NCBI GenBank assembly: GCA_023392615.1
Contig: JAEVYT010000041.1
Coordinates: forward strand, 186,001-250,000
Length of the DNA stretch: 64,000 bases
Direction of reading: 5' to 3'
From: Bacillota bacterium
GTDB taxonomy: Bacteria; Bacillota; Clostridia; Lachnospirales; Lachnospiraceae
In this document: positions 1 through 9,219 of the stretch, in pieces
Numbering within the stretch: position 1 is the first letter of the stretch
How the letters are laid out: every line of letters starts with the position of its first letter
Notes under the pieces: generated by a model
Databases searched by the model: none
What the model saw: the letters and a program-made list of their open reading frames with translations, nothing else
Told to the model about the DNA's origin: nothing
Position numbers and translations under genes: made by a program

Positions 1-1243
1 ATGCCTGGAACTCGTCCTTTCTCTTGGTATCAAAGTGAGCAGTCAAATCTCCCTGAGCTACCTTGGCAATTGATCGATTCATAGTACTGATAACTCTTGT
101 TACGCCACCTGCAATTATAACAACAATGATGATTGCAAACAAACATGATAAGCCAACAAAAATTATACTAGTTACTTTCATTTCTGTAATTTGACCTAGA
201 ATTGTTGATTTGGGAATCAATGCACATACCATACCATCTGTATCTTTTAATTTACTATACACAAAAGCATAAGATTTTCCTTTATACTTCTCATATGTAA
301 AACCACTTTGCTTATTGCCCTTTAAAGCCTTTTGATAATATGGTAATTTTTCGAATATAGCTTTTTGATCTTCTTTCCCTGCTAAAGTTTCTCTACCATC
401 ACTTGTTATATACCCCAATACGCTGTTCTTACCTAAATTATATTGGGATAGTGTTTTTTCGAGTCCCTCCGTTGATACATCAATGATAATAAATCCTCTT
501 GAATTATTTAATCTTCGAATAATAGAAGTTGCATAATCACTTGTACTATAAGGATCACCAGTACCTAGCATTATTTTATCCAATTCTGAATGTTTTCCCA
601 TCCAAACAAATTGTGCCTTATTTTTTCTCAATCTGTCGTTAATCTCTGAACTTGATACTGCATCATATAATTTCTCTTTCAGCGTACCAGTGGTTGACAT
701 ATCGATTCCATTGACACCTATCAAATGAATATTTGCAATAAAATTATTCATTTGCTTACCAAGGCCAATTCTTTGATTAATATCTTCAATTGTCTTTGAT
801 GAACCCATACTCTTTTCATAGTCATCATGTAAGAAATCTGATACTTTAACATCCAAAGATAACTCCATCGTTGACTTGTCAATCGTTACAAAACCAAGAT
901 TCAAATATGTACTGATTGCATTTACAGTATCGTTCGCCCTCTTTTCATAATTCGATCTTAATGCAGATTCTGACTTGGAATATGAGTATATCCCATACAA
1001 AGCTAGTAAAACTACCGGTACCAACAACCCGATCGCTAATTTTATCTTAATGCTTTGAAATCTGTGTAAAAATGTTTGATTCACCTTTGTTTCCGCCAAA
1101 GAATCCTCAGTAATTTCTTTCTTTGGAATTACTGCTTTTACTTTCGAAAACACAGTAATGCTAATTTTTTTTAGACCTCTTAGTATTTTTTGTATAACTT
1201 GAAGAGGTTTTGTTATACTTCCTTTGTCCTTTTTCATGCTCAT
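1..1243 (-). CDS. Methyl-accepting chemotaxis protein, N-terminal part (cut by window edge)
   Basis: About 414 residues can be read and the frame stays open to the window edge. A basic cytoplasmic N-terminus of about 45 residues is followed by a first membrane segment (IKLAIGLLVPVVLLALYG), a long extracytoplasmic region of about 250 residues that looks like a Cache-type sensor, a second membrane segment (IIFVGLSCLFAIIIVVIIA) and the start of a HAMP domain ending near AQGDLTAHFDTKRKDEF. The signalling hairpin would lie beyond the window, so a receptor kinase or GGDEF protein is not excluded, though an MCP is the usual owner of this layout. Three in-frame ATGs lie at 1249, 1243 and 1237; I chose 1243 because a GGGGG stretch sits six bases upstream. 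The unusually long basic N-terminal tail before the first membrane segment is odd for an MCP. Confidence 0.75.
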   Translation of the reverse strand, partial: MSMKKDKGSITKPLQVIQKILRGLKKISITVFSKVKAVIPKKEITEDSLAETKVNQTFLHRFQSIKIKLAIGLLVPVVLLALYGIYSYSKSESALRSNYEKRANDTVNAISTYLNLGFVTIDKSTMELSLDVKVSDFLHDDYEKSMGSSKTIEDINQRIGLGKQMNNFIANIHLIGVNGIDMSTTGTLKEKLYDAVSSSEINDRLRKNKAQFVWMGKHSELDKIMLGTGDPYSTSDYATSIIRRLNNSRGFIIIDVSTEGLEKTLSQYNLGKNSVLGYITSDGRETLAGKEDQKAIFEKLPYYQKALKGNKQSGFTYEKYKGKSYAFVYSKLKDTDGMVCALIPKSTILGQITEMKVTSIIFVGLSCLFAIIIVVIIAGGVTRVISTMNRSIAKVAQGDLTAHFDTKRKDEFQA

Positions 1244-1526
1244 AAGCATCCCCCGTTTCAATGTTACTGAATACTTTAATTTTAACATCGAGCGAGTATT
1301 AAATCAAGGTAAATTAGATTCATTTCTGTGATTAATAGATGAATTTCGTCATTTTTAATAGCATATTTTGAAAAAAATACACAAGGAAGTTGGTTTTTTC
1401 GCTATATTTAGACATATTATCCTATTTTATACATTTGTTATATTTTTATATAATTTGACAAAAAGCATTGTATTTTTATACTTAATTTTACAGCATTTAA
1501 GCTTGTGTGGTTTTATTATTCGAATT

Positions 1527-4229
1527 CTATTCATCAATGAATTGATCTTTTAATTCATCATTCATGTGCTCCTTCAAATAAGATTTCTCAACCGGCAGTT
1601 TATTCTGATAATCACTACGTATTTGATTATTTACCCTCGCAATTTCTTCTCTCAAATCATTCGCTGATAATCTTATTCCCCCTTGTCCCATAATAATCAT
1701 TTGCTCTAGAGCATCTGATGTTGCTACATAGACACGGTTTTTCTTGCCAATATCATGCGTTATCTTCTCAATATACTGATCCGCTGTTTCTGCTTCTTTT
1801 GTATATACCACATTAATATTATGATATTTTTGAATCACACCTACTCCGCCCTTTACTCTATAAGCATCAAAAACCAGAATCACCTTACATTTTTTATACC
1901 CCTGATAATTGCAGAGAATGTCCATCAGCTTCGTTCTGGCTCCGTCCATATTATCCTGAGCTAATTCACTTAATTCCTCCCAGGAAAATATGATATTATA
2001 ACCATCCACAAGAAGATACTCCGGAAGTCTCACTATTTTATCAATGGTTCTATGAGCAATATTTTGTTCCAAAGGTTTTCTTTTTTCATAACCCAATGAA
2101 TTACTAGAATGTTTTAATGTTTGTTTAACCGGACCAAAGGTTCGAGTAAATATTTCTTCCAATTCTTTATCCTCTTGCCATGAATCTTTGACAGATCGTC
2201 CAACCCGAACAGTGGGCGTATTATCTCTATCCTCATTTGAATTATTCTGATCTTCCACTCCACTCAGTCTCTTACTGCTATCTATGTGCATGTATTTATC
2301 GACTTCATCCCATTCAACCACAAAGCCTGCACCATGAGAACAAAACACCGAACTAGTAGGATTTTCTATATCCTTCTCACTGTCATATTGTAACTGATCA
2401 AGTATTTGATCCTGATTATGGCACGGTAGATATCCCCTAAGGGATACGAACACTCTCCCTAATCCCTTGCTATAGGCAGTGACTTCCGTCTGATAACCAC
2501 GCATCGACTCGACTGGAGCATGTCCGGTAATGATTGTTTGTTCTCCATCTGTTTCCGGCGGATTAAAGTTTCCACTCATACGTTGAATATCAGAGATTGC
2601 CCTGCCTACGTTTATTGTGGGAATTTCCAATCGAAAATTATAATACGGCTCTAAAAGTATGCTATTCGCTTTTTTTAATCCCTGTCTTATGGCCCTATAA
2701 GTTGCCTGTCGAAAATCGCCGCCCTCTGTATGCTTAAGATGAGCACGGCCAGCAATTAATGTAATCTTCATATCCATAATTGATGATCCGCTTAATACAC
2801 CCGGATGCTCTTTTTCCTCCAGATGAGTTAATATAAGCCTTTGCCAGTTCCTGTCCAGCATATCCTCACTACATTCAGAAGAAAAAACCAACCCACCTCC
2901 GGGTTGATTGGGTTCCATCAGCAAATGTACTTCTGCATAATGTCTTAATGGTTCGAAATGCCCTACTCCTATCACTGGCTCTAGAATTGTTTCTTTATAA
3001 ACGATGTTTCCTCGGCTAAATTCAACCGCAACTCCAAAACGCTCCATAATGATTCGCTTTAATACTTCGATTTGGACCTCACCCATCAATTTAATATGAA
3101 TTTCTTTTAGTTGTTCAGACCAAATAATTTGCATAAGAGGATCTTCCTCTTCCAAAGCTTTTAATTTAGTTAGGAAGTGAAAGCTATCACAATCTTTAGG
3201 CAATACGATTTGATAACTGAGTACTGGTTCCAAAACAGGTATTTGAGAACTGGATTCTATACCGAGACCTTCTCCGGGATATGTTTTGGATAAGCCTGTT
3301 ATCACACATATAGTTCCTGATTGTGCTTCTTCTACTGAATCATATTTCACACCAGAATAAATACGAATCTGATCTACTTTTTCCTCCCAGATATCCTCAA
3401 CCAATTCATTAGATCGACTGCGATTTTTGTTACTGAGTAGTGTCTTAACCCTTAAGGAACCTCCTGTAATCTTCATATAGGTTAATCGTGCTCCCTGCTC
3501 ATCTCTTCCTATCTTAAATACCTTTGCGCCAAACTCTTCCGGGTAGTTTTCAACGCATGTGAAAGAAATTATCCCCTCCAAAAAGGACTCTACTCCATTC
3601 ATTTTCAGTGCTGAACCAAAATAACAAGGATATATTTTTCGCTCCTTAATTAGTCTTACTATATCATGGTCATAAATCTCTTCATCATTGATATATTTAT
3701 CAAGTAAAGCTTCATCAAATACTGCAATGTTTTCATTCCATTCCTTTGAGCTCATATCTGTACTAAAATCTATACATGCGTCATCAAGGAGTTTTTTCAT
3801 CTCATGAATCAGGGCCTCTCGGTTCGTCCTCTCTAAATCCATCTTGTTAATAAACAAGAAGGTAGGGATGTGATATTTTGCAAGTAGTCTCCATAAGGTT
3901 TGCGTATGTCCTTGAACACCATCGATCCCGCTTATCACAAGTATCGCATAATCAAGTACCTGCAGAGTTCTTTCCATCTCCGAAGAAAAATCCACATGAC
4001 CCGGCGTATCCAACAATGTTATGTTAATATCCCGGTAAATCATTTCTGCCTGTTTCGAAAATATAGTAATTCCACGCTCACGCTCCAAATCATGAGTGTC
4101 AAGAAATGCATTTTTATGATCAACTCTTCCAAGTTTTCTGATACTCCCAGCTTGGTACAACATACTTTCTGCTAATGTAGTTTTTCCTGCATCCACATGC
4201 GCTAAAATTCCAATAACTAGTTTTCGCAT
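1527..4229 (-). CDS. Tet(M)-family ribosomal protection GTPase fused to a C-terminal NYN (Rae1/YacP-like) nuclease domain
   Basis: Residues 1 to about 640 match the EF-G-like ribosomal protection family: P-loop AHVDAGKTT near the start, switch region DLERERGITI, G3 DTPGHVDF, G4 NKMD, and the family signature HTEGGDFRQATYRA in domain IV. Tet(M) proteins are about 640 residues long; this one has 900. After a linker, residues from about 738 form a NYN-type nuclease domain with the acidic positions of that fold visible in LLVDGYN, LVFDAY, AETADQYIE and VATSD. B. subtilis Rae1 (YacP) is a ribosome-associated A-site mRNA endonuclease of this fold, so both halves belong to families that act at the A site; the combined activity is inference. 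It stands alone between an MCP and the chemotaxis operon terminator, with no mobile element or tet leader visible, which argues for a housekeeping clostridial protein rather than acquired resistance. The start is set by the conserved MRKLVIGILAHVD. Confidence 0.9.
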   Translation of the reverse strand: MRKLVIGILAHVDAGKTTLAESMLYQAGSIRKLGRVDHKNAFLDTHDLERERGITIFSKQAEMIYRDINITLLDTPGHVDFSSEMERTLQVLDYAILVISGIDGVQGHTQTLWRLLAKYHIPTFLFINKMDLERTNREALIHEMKKLLDDACIDFSTDMSSKEWNENIAVFDEALLDKYINDEEIYDHDIVRLIKERKIYPCYFGSALKMNGVESFLEGIISFTCVENYPEEFGAKVFKIGRDEQGARLTYMKITGGSLRVKTLLSNKNRSRSNELVEDIWEEKVDQIRIYSGVKYDSVEEAQSGTICVITGLSKTYPGEGLGIESSSQIPVLEPVLSYQIVLPKDCDSFHFLTKLKALEEEDPLMQIIWSEQLKEIHIKLMGEVQIEVLKRIIMERFGVAVEFSRGNIVYKETILEPVIGVGHFEPLRHYAEVHLLMEPNQPGGGLVFSSECSEDMLDRNWQRLILTHLEEKEHPGVLSGSSIMDMKITLIAGRAHLKHTEGGDFRQATYRAIRQGLKKANSILLEPYYNFRLEIPTINVGRAISDIQRMSGNFNPPETDGEQTIITGHAPVESMRGYQTEVTAYSKGLGRVFVSLRGYLPCHNQDQILDQLQYDSEKDIENPTSSVFCSHGAGFVVEWDEVDKYMHIDSSKRLSGVEDQNNSNEDRDNTPTVRVGRSVKDSWQEDKELEEIFTRTFGPVKQTLKHSSNSLGYEKRKPLEQNIAHRTIDKIVRLPEYLLVDGYNIIFSWEELSELAQDNMDGARTKLMDILCNYQGYKKCKVILVFDAYRVKGGVGVIQKYHNINVVYTKEAETADQYIEKITHDIGKKNRVYVATSDALEQMIIMGQGGIRLSANDLREEIARVNNQIRSDYQNKLPVEKSYLKEHMNDELKDQFIDE

Positions 4230-4330
4230 TATTCTTTATCTCCTGTGTTACTATTTAATGTTCATTTTATCAAAGTATAATACTTCTATCTTAAATTATA
4301 TAATAACGCAAAGCAAGGGGATTGTGGAAG

Positions 4331-4379
4331 AAAAAAATGAATCTACATAGTTTGCGGAAACCGAACTAGTGGATTCATT
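4331..4379 (-). terminator. Intrinsic terminator ending the chemotaxis operon
   Basis: AATGAATC (4336-4343) pairs with GATTCATT (4372-4379), with an inner AGTT/AACT pairing, and on the minus strand is followed by a run of seven T. It lies about 80 bases after the cheB stop codon and separates it from the ribosomal-protection gene. Confidence 0.75.
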
Positions 4380-4456
4380 TTTCATTAACTATATTGATAT
4401 ACAATTTAATAAAATTCTTACAACCCAGATCCATATCAACTGGTTTATATGTTGAA

Positions 4457-5479
4457 TTATAATCTTAACAAGTGTATTAATGCCTGCGGTATTGCTCCAA
4501 GAGCATATTGTTTTTCCACTGCTCCAATGTCAAAGGCTGCCTTTGGCATGCCATATACTACACTTGTTTTTTCATCCTGACCGATTGTTTTTGCACCTTT
4601 TCTTCTCATAGACATTAGTCCTTTTGCTCCATCATATCCCATACCTGTTAGTATAACTCCCACCGCATTGCTTCCCGCTTCTTTGGCTACAGATTCAAAC
4701 AATACGTCAACCGAAGGGCAATGTCCGTTCACTTTATCTGAATTAAACACTTCTACTTTATATTTGTCGCCAATCTTCTTCAATCTTATATGCTGATTCC
4801 CAGGAGCAATCAACACCTTACCGGTTTCAACATAATCACCATTCTCCGCTTCTTTTACTTGAAGTAATGTTTGATTGTTCAGTCGTTCTGCAAACATTTT
4901 TGAGAACATAGGAGGAATATGCTGTACAATTACAATTCCCGGTATATTCTTAGGGAGCTGCATTAACACACTGCATAATGCTTCCGTACCACCTGTTGAA
5001 GCACCCATAGCAATAATTTTTTCCTTGTGAAAGTTGGCATGGTCAACCACACTATTCGGTTTAATCTGCTCTGATGTTTTAACCTTTGAGGAGGCTGCAA
5101 TTTTTATTTTAGTAATTAACTCTTGGATAAACACCTGAATATTATTGGAAGTTTTGTCTACCGGTTTCGCTGCAAAGTCAACTGCTCCGGCATCCATTGC
5201 ATCAAATACATTATCGGATATTCCGCTTACCATAATTACCGGAATTGAATATTGAGGCAACAATCTTCTAATAAATTCAATCCCATTCATTTTTGGCATT
5301 TCAACATCACAGGTCATAACATCCGGTTCAAACTCCAGTATTTTATCCCTTGCTTCAAATGGATCCGCCGCCTTAGCAACTACTTCAATATCACTATCTG
5401 CACTAATCCCCCTAATTATTGCTTCTCGGAATACAATACTATCATCTACTACCAATACTCTAATTTTTCTTTTTGCCAT
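4457..5479 (-). CDS. cheB: CheB, chemoreceptor glutamate methylesterase/deamidase with receiver domain
   Basis: Removes methyl groups from MCP glutamates during adaptation, and is activated when CheA phosphorylates its receiver domain. The N-terminal receiver (residues 6 to about 120) shows acidic pocket D12/D13, phospho-acceptor D58 in TCDVEMPKMNG and K105. After a linker of about 30 residues the methylesterase domain carries the full catalytic triad: S161 (GASTGG), H187 (VQHIPP) and D283 (GYDGAKG). Length of 340 residues is normal. It is the last gene of the chemotaxis operon, 44 bases after cheR, the enzyme it opposes. Confidence 0.95.
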   Translation of the reverse strand: MAKRKIRVLVVDDSIVFREAIIRGISADSDIEVVAKAADPFEARDKILEFEPDVMTCDVEMPKMNGIEFIRRLLPQYSIPVIMVSGISDNVFDAMDAGAVDFAAKPVDKTSNNIQVFIQELITKIKIAASSKVKTSEQIKPNSVVDHANFHKEKIIAMGASTGGTEALCSVLMQLPKNIPGIVIVQHIPPMFSKMFAERLNNQTLLQVKEAENGDYVETGKVLIAPGNQHIRLKKIGDKYKVEVFNSDKVNGHCPSVDVLFESVAKEAGSNAVGVILTGMGYDGAKGLMSMRRKGAKTIGQDEKTSVVYGMPKAAFDIGAVEKQYALGAIPQALIHLLRL

Positions 5480-5523
5480 ATCTACACCAAATCCCTTTTT
5501 CGTTAGAGTTTTTTCCCTTAATG

Positions 5524-6342
5524 TTATAGAGGCTTTCTATATACCGACGGCATAACATACTCAAAGTTTGAGCAGCTTCTATTGATTGTTTCTGAATGTC
5601 CCAAAAACAAATATCCACCTGGTTCAATCGTATCATAAAATTTTCTAATTAAACCATCCCGTGTTTCATTATCAAAATAGATCATTACGTTTCTACAAAA
5701 AATAACATGTATCTTTTTCTTAAAAGGAAATACATTCTCCATTAAGTTAAACTTACGAAAGAGAACTTCATTTTTGATAAAATTATTTATAATATAATTT
5801 TCATTATCATATTTCCGAAAATAATTCTGTCTCCACTGTGATGGTAATGGTTTAATTCTTTCACTACTATATATCCCCTTAGAAGCAGTATCAAGTACAC
5901 TTTCCGAGATATCTGAAGCGAGTATCTTTTTGTCCCAAAGTAGTTTATCGTTACCAAAGAATTCGTCCAAGATCATCGCTATTGTATATGCTTCTTCACC
6001 GGTAGAACTTGCTGCACACCATATCCTTAAATCCTTGTTTTGTACTGTAGCCTTCAAATACGGTAGTATTTTATCTTGGAAATATTTAAAGTGATCAGCT
6101 TCTCTCATAAAATATGTATGATTAGTACTTACTTTATCAATCAAAGTAATTGCAGCCTGTCCCGTTATGTCAGAAACAACATAATCATAATAATCATCAA
6201 AATTATCAAACCCTGAATCGCTCAAGACATTTTGCATTCTTCCCATAAACATAACTTTCTTTTCTTTTTTTAAATTAATTCCATAATTTCTTTTTATGAA
6301 TATTGAGAACTTATTAAATTCTTTATCTGTTATATCAATCAT
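5524..6342 (-). CDS. cheR: CheR, chemoreceptor methyltransferase
   Basis: S-adenosylmethionine-dependent methylation of MCP glutamates. The N-terminal all-alpha domain covers residues 1 to about 75, then the Rossmann-type methyltransferase domain shows the SAM loop CAASSTGEEAYTIAM, KILASDIS and IFCRNVMIYFD. The length of 272 residues is typical, and there is no tetratricopeptide extension. Start chosen at 6342 with an AGAGGA ribosome site just upstream. It follows the MCP after a 200-base gap containing a strong hairpin, and precedes cheB. Confidence 0.95.
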   Translation of the reverse strand: MIDITDKEFNKFSIFIKRNYGINLKKEKKVMFMGRMQNVLSDSGFDNFDDYYDYVVSDITGQAAITLIDKVSTNHTYFMREADHFKYFQDKILPYLKATVQNKDLRIWCAASSTGEEAYTIAMILDEFFGNDKLLWDKKILASDISESVLDTASKGIYSSERIKPLPSQWRQNYFRKYDNENYIINNFIKNEVLFRKFNLMENVFPFKKKIHVIFCRNVMIYFDNETRDGLIRKFYDTIEPGGYLFLGHSETINRSCSNFEYVMPSVYRKPL

Positions 6343-6479
6343 AATTTCCTCTTATAATAATAGGATAATTGCACATCAGTACAATTTGGGTTATTACGGA
6401 TAATTTAATATTCCTATTTATCCGGTACAGTATACTTTCGCAAACAATCATTCCAGCAGAATTTTCAATACTTTTATGT

Positions 6480-6521
6480 AATAAGGACCTTTGCTATAAC
6501 ATTATAACAAAAGTCCTTATT
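6480..6521 (-). other. Strong intercistronic hairpin between the MCP gene and cheR
   Basis: AATAAGGAC and GTCCTTATT are perfect 9-base arms with further pairing inward (TTTG, TATAA). On the minus strand it is not followed by a T run, so it fits a partial terminator or mRNA-stabilising structure rather than a full stop between mcp and cheR. Confidence 0.55.
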
Positions 6522-6545
6522 TATTGCTATTAGTTATTAAATGTT

Positions 6546-8237
6546 TTAATATTTTCCAAAGTCTTGATCACCAAGATTTATTTTTTTCATATTTTTTTCT
6601 TTTTCAATAAACGCATCCGAACCTTTTCTGCTTTTATTTTCATGAGACTGGTTTGGATTATATTCTGAAACAATATTTTTATTCTGTTTTCTCACTTTGA
6701 ATCTTGCAACTTGATCCTCAAGTAATACTGCCTGACTTGCCAATTCTTCACTCGCAGCTGCACTTTCTTCAGATGTTGCGGAATTTGTCTGAACAACTGT
6801 CGTAACTTGAAGAATGCCTTGATTAATTTGCTCAATTCCGGCTGCCTGCTCGTCTGAGGCTATAGAGATTCTGCCTATTAACTCAGCAACATCAGCGATA
6901 CCCCCTACTATTTTATCAAGTGCGGAAGCTGTTTCGTTTGCTATCTTTGTACCACCTTCTGATTTCTTAATCGAGCCTTCAATCATAGCTGTTGTTTCCT
7001 TTGCTGCATTGGAGGAACGAGCAGCAAGATTACGAACCTCTTCTGCTACCACGGCAAATCCCTTTCCATGTTGTCCCGCTCTGGCAGCTTCTACCGCAGC
7101 ATTCAAAGCTAAAATATTAGTTTGGAAGGCAATATCGTCGATTACCTTAATAATTTTTGAGATATTCATCGAAGCATCATTAATGTCCGCCATAGCGTTT
7201 AACATTTCTTTCATATGATCATTGCCGACCATCGCGCTGGTTTTGGTTGTCTCCGTAATTTTGTTTGCTTCTCTCGCATTTTCTGCATTAACTCTGGTTT
7301 GTGATGCAATCTCTTCAATTGATGCGGATAACTCAGCTATTGAGCTAGCCTGTTCAGTGGCTCCCTGGGAAAGTGCCACACTCGAATCTGATAACTGAGT
7401 TGATCCAGCTGATACCTGCTCTGCTGCTACGCTGATATTGGACATTACCTCATTCAGATTATCTGTCATCGTACGGAAGGCTTCTGCAAGCATTCCGATT
7501 TCATCCCTAGTATTATATTCAATCTCTACATTCAAGTCACCCTCAGCAACTTTATCAGCAACTTCTACCAATTTGATAATCGGTTTACTGATTATACGTG
7601 ATATTACAATGCCCAGGACGACAGCTAACGCTACACCAATTACAACAATTATAATAACAATAAAGTTTGTATTTTGGGACTCCTTAGTGTATTGTTCTGA
7701 TAATATCTTACCGTTTTCATCCTTTAATTTAAATAATTCATTTATATTATTCATGACTTCAACAACCACTTTAGCACTGGAATCCGCCTGAATAACAGTT
7801 ATTGCTTCCTGCATTTTTCCATCCATTGCATCATTTATGATGGAATCCTGAAGTGGTTTATAATTCTCAAGCGCCACCTTTAGCTTTGCATAAATTTCTT
7901 TGCCTTCCTTTGTTTGAAGAGAATCTTCAAATATATCTAAAGACTGATTCATTGCATCATAATATTTATTTATTTTTTGTTTAATCGCATCACGTTTCTC
8001 TACATTTTCTTCGATTACGATATTTCTAAGTTCCACTCTAATTTGATGAAAGTTAATCGAAGCATTTGCGATATCTCCCAGCGGAACTCCATACTCCTGA
8101 TAAAGGGATGTGTATTTCTTATCTGTTTGATTCATATTATAAAAACCAATAAAGCCTACTATCGCCGTTATTAATGCAACCACAACAAACCCACTGATTA
8201 ATTTTGCGCTTATTTTCATATTATTAAACCACTTCAT
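6546..8237 (-). CDS. Methyl-accepting chemotaxis protein with 4-helix-bundle sensor, HAMP and signalling domain
   Basis: 563 residues. Membrane segment 1 is near residues 12-34, then a helical periplasmic sensor of about 150 residues (4HB_MCP-like, no clear ligand motif), membrane segment 2 (FIVIIIVVIGVALAVVLGIVIS), a HAMP domain with the EGDLNVEIEYNTRDEIG hallmark, and a long coiled-coil signalling domain whose tip contains IAFQTNILALNAAVEAARAG and GFAVVAEEVRNLA. The C-terminus ends in LGDQDFGKY and lacks a CheR/CheB-binding pentapeptide such as NWETF. The start was moved to ATG 8237 because AGGAGG lies seven bases upstream; the TTG two codons earlier has no such site. Encoded between cheW and cheR, so probably the principal receptor for this array. 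Confidence 0.95.
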   Translation of the reverse strand: MKWFNNMKISAKLISGFVVVALITAIVGFIGFYNMNQTDKKYTSLYQEYGVPLGDIANASINFHQIRVELRNIVIEENVEKRDAIKQKINKYYDAMNQSLDIFEDSLQTKEGKEIYAKLKVALENYKPLQDSIINDAMDGKMQEAITVIQADSSAKVVVEVMNNINELFKLKDENGKILSEQYTKESQNTNFIVIIIVVIGVALAVVLGIVISRIISKPIIKLVEVADKVAEGDLNVEIEYNTRDEIGMLAEAFRTMTDNLNEVMSNISVAAEQVSAGSTQLSDSSVALSQGATEQASSIAELSASIEEIASQTRVNAENAREANKITETTKTSAMVGNDHMKEMLNAMADINDASMNISKIIKVIDDIAFQTNILALNAAVEAARAGQHGKGFAVVAEEVRNLAARSSNAAKETTAMIEGSIKKSEGGTKIANETASALDKIVGGIADVAELIGRISIASDEQAAGIEQINQGILQVTTVVQTNSATSEESAAASEELASQAVLLEDQVARFKVRKQNKNIVSEYNPNQSHENKSRKGSDAFIEKEKNMKKINLGDQDFGKY

Positions 8238-8271
8238 ATTCAATCCTCCTGTTTATTTTATCTTTTGTTTG

Positions 8272-8769
8272 TTAACAGTTATGATGATATATCTCCACAT
8301 CCTGCTCATTAATCAATTTATCACAATCTAATAATAATTTGACATCACTTCCAACTTTACCAATTCCCTTAATATAACGATTTCCGCCATTATTAATATC
8401 CGGTGGAGGTACAATATCATCTTCAGGAATTGTTAAAACTTCCGCTACACTATCAACGATTAGCCCGATTGAAGTTTCTCCAATATCAATCACTACTACA
8501 CAGGTTCTGTCATTATATTCTACCCACTCCTTTTTGAAGCGCAGTCTAACATCCATAACTAAAATTATCTTACCTCTTAAATTAATAATACCTTTTATGT
8601 AATCCGGCAGTTCCGGAACCACTGTGATTGGTTGAATTCCAATGATTTCAGTTACATACTTTATTTCTATTCCATATACTTCCTCGCCTAATTGAAATGT
8701 CAGAAATCTACCTTTTTGAGTATCTTCTTCTTCCAATCGTTCCAAATCTATATTTTCAATCTGCTGCAT
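8272..8769 (-). CDS. cheW: CheW, chemotaxis coupling protein
   Basis: Scaffold that links MCPs to CheA. The CheW fold begins at FLTFQLGEEVYGIEI and includes the conserved PDYIKGIINLRGKIILVMDVRLRF segment. The length of 165 residues is usual. The start is supported by a GGAAAGGAG site before ATG 8769. It lies between the second CheY-like regulator and the MCP. Confidence 0.93.
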   Translation of the reverse strand: MQQIENIDLERLEEEDTQKGRFLTFQLGEEVYGIEIKYVTEIIGIQPITVVPELPDYIKGIINLRGKIILVMDVRLRFKKEWVEYNDRTCVVVIDIGETSIGLIVDSVAEVLTIPEDDIVPPPDINNGGNRYIKGIGKVGSDVKLLLDCDKLINEQDVEIYHHNC

Positions 8770-8809
8770 ATCTTCTCGCTCCTTTCCTTATCTAAAGTAA
8801 TTCAAAACA

Positions 8810-9214
8810 TCAATCAGAGATTGGTTGCATGCCAAACTTTGATAAAACTTCAACTAATTTCACTGTATCGATTGGTTTTGCGGCATATGCATCACATCCT
8901 ACATCAAAGGCCGTTTGAACTAGTTTCGTTTCCGCTAAAGCTGTTGTCATGATGATCTTTGATCGTTGATCAATCGTCAATCCCTTTTGAACTTCCAGAT
9001 CACGAATTGATTTTAATACCTTTACACCATCTACTTTGGGCATCATGATATCCAAACAAATCAAATCATAATGTCTATCATCTTTTATGGATATCAAAAA
9101 TGCATCAAGTGCTTCTAACCCATCTACAACCAAGTCACACTCACCATAGCGGCTCAAAAACTTGAATAGAAATTTTCTACTGACCAAATCATCTTCAGCA
9201 ATTAATATTCTCAT
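8810..9214 (-). CDS. CheY-like single-domain response regulator
   Basis: A stand-alone receiver domain of 134 residues with E7/D8/D9 pocket, phospho-acceptor D55 (LICLDIMMPKVDG), T91 region and the conserved lysine in AAKPIDT; no output domain. AGGAGG precedes the start. It begins five bases after the hybrid kinase stop, so it may be the partner of that kinase rather than of the flagellar motor. A slightly longer loop (SIKDDRHYD) distinguishes it from the canonical CheY at 14476. Confidence 0.9.
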   Translation of the reverse strand: MRILIAEDDLVSRKFLFKFLSRYGECDLVVDGLEALDAFLISIKDDRHYDLICLDIMMPKVDGVKVLKSIRDLEVQKGLTIDQRSKIIMTTALAETKLVQTAFDVGCDAYAAKPIDTVKLVEVLSKFGMQPISD

Positions 9215-9219
9215 TATAT

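Noticed and set aside
1527..4229. Acquired tetracycline-resistance gene on a mobile element
   Set aside because: No integrase, transposase, tet leader or repeats are adjacent, base composition matches its neighbours, and the 900-residue length with a nuclease domain differs from mobile tet(M).
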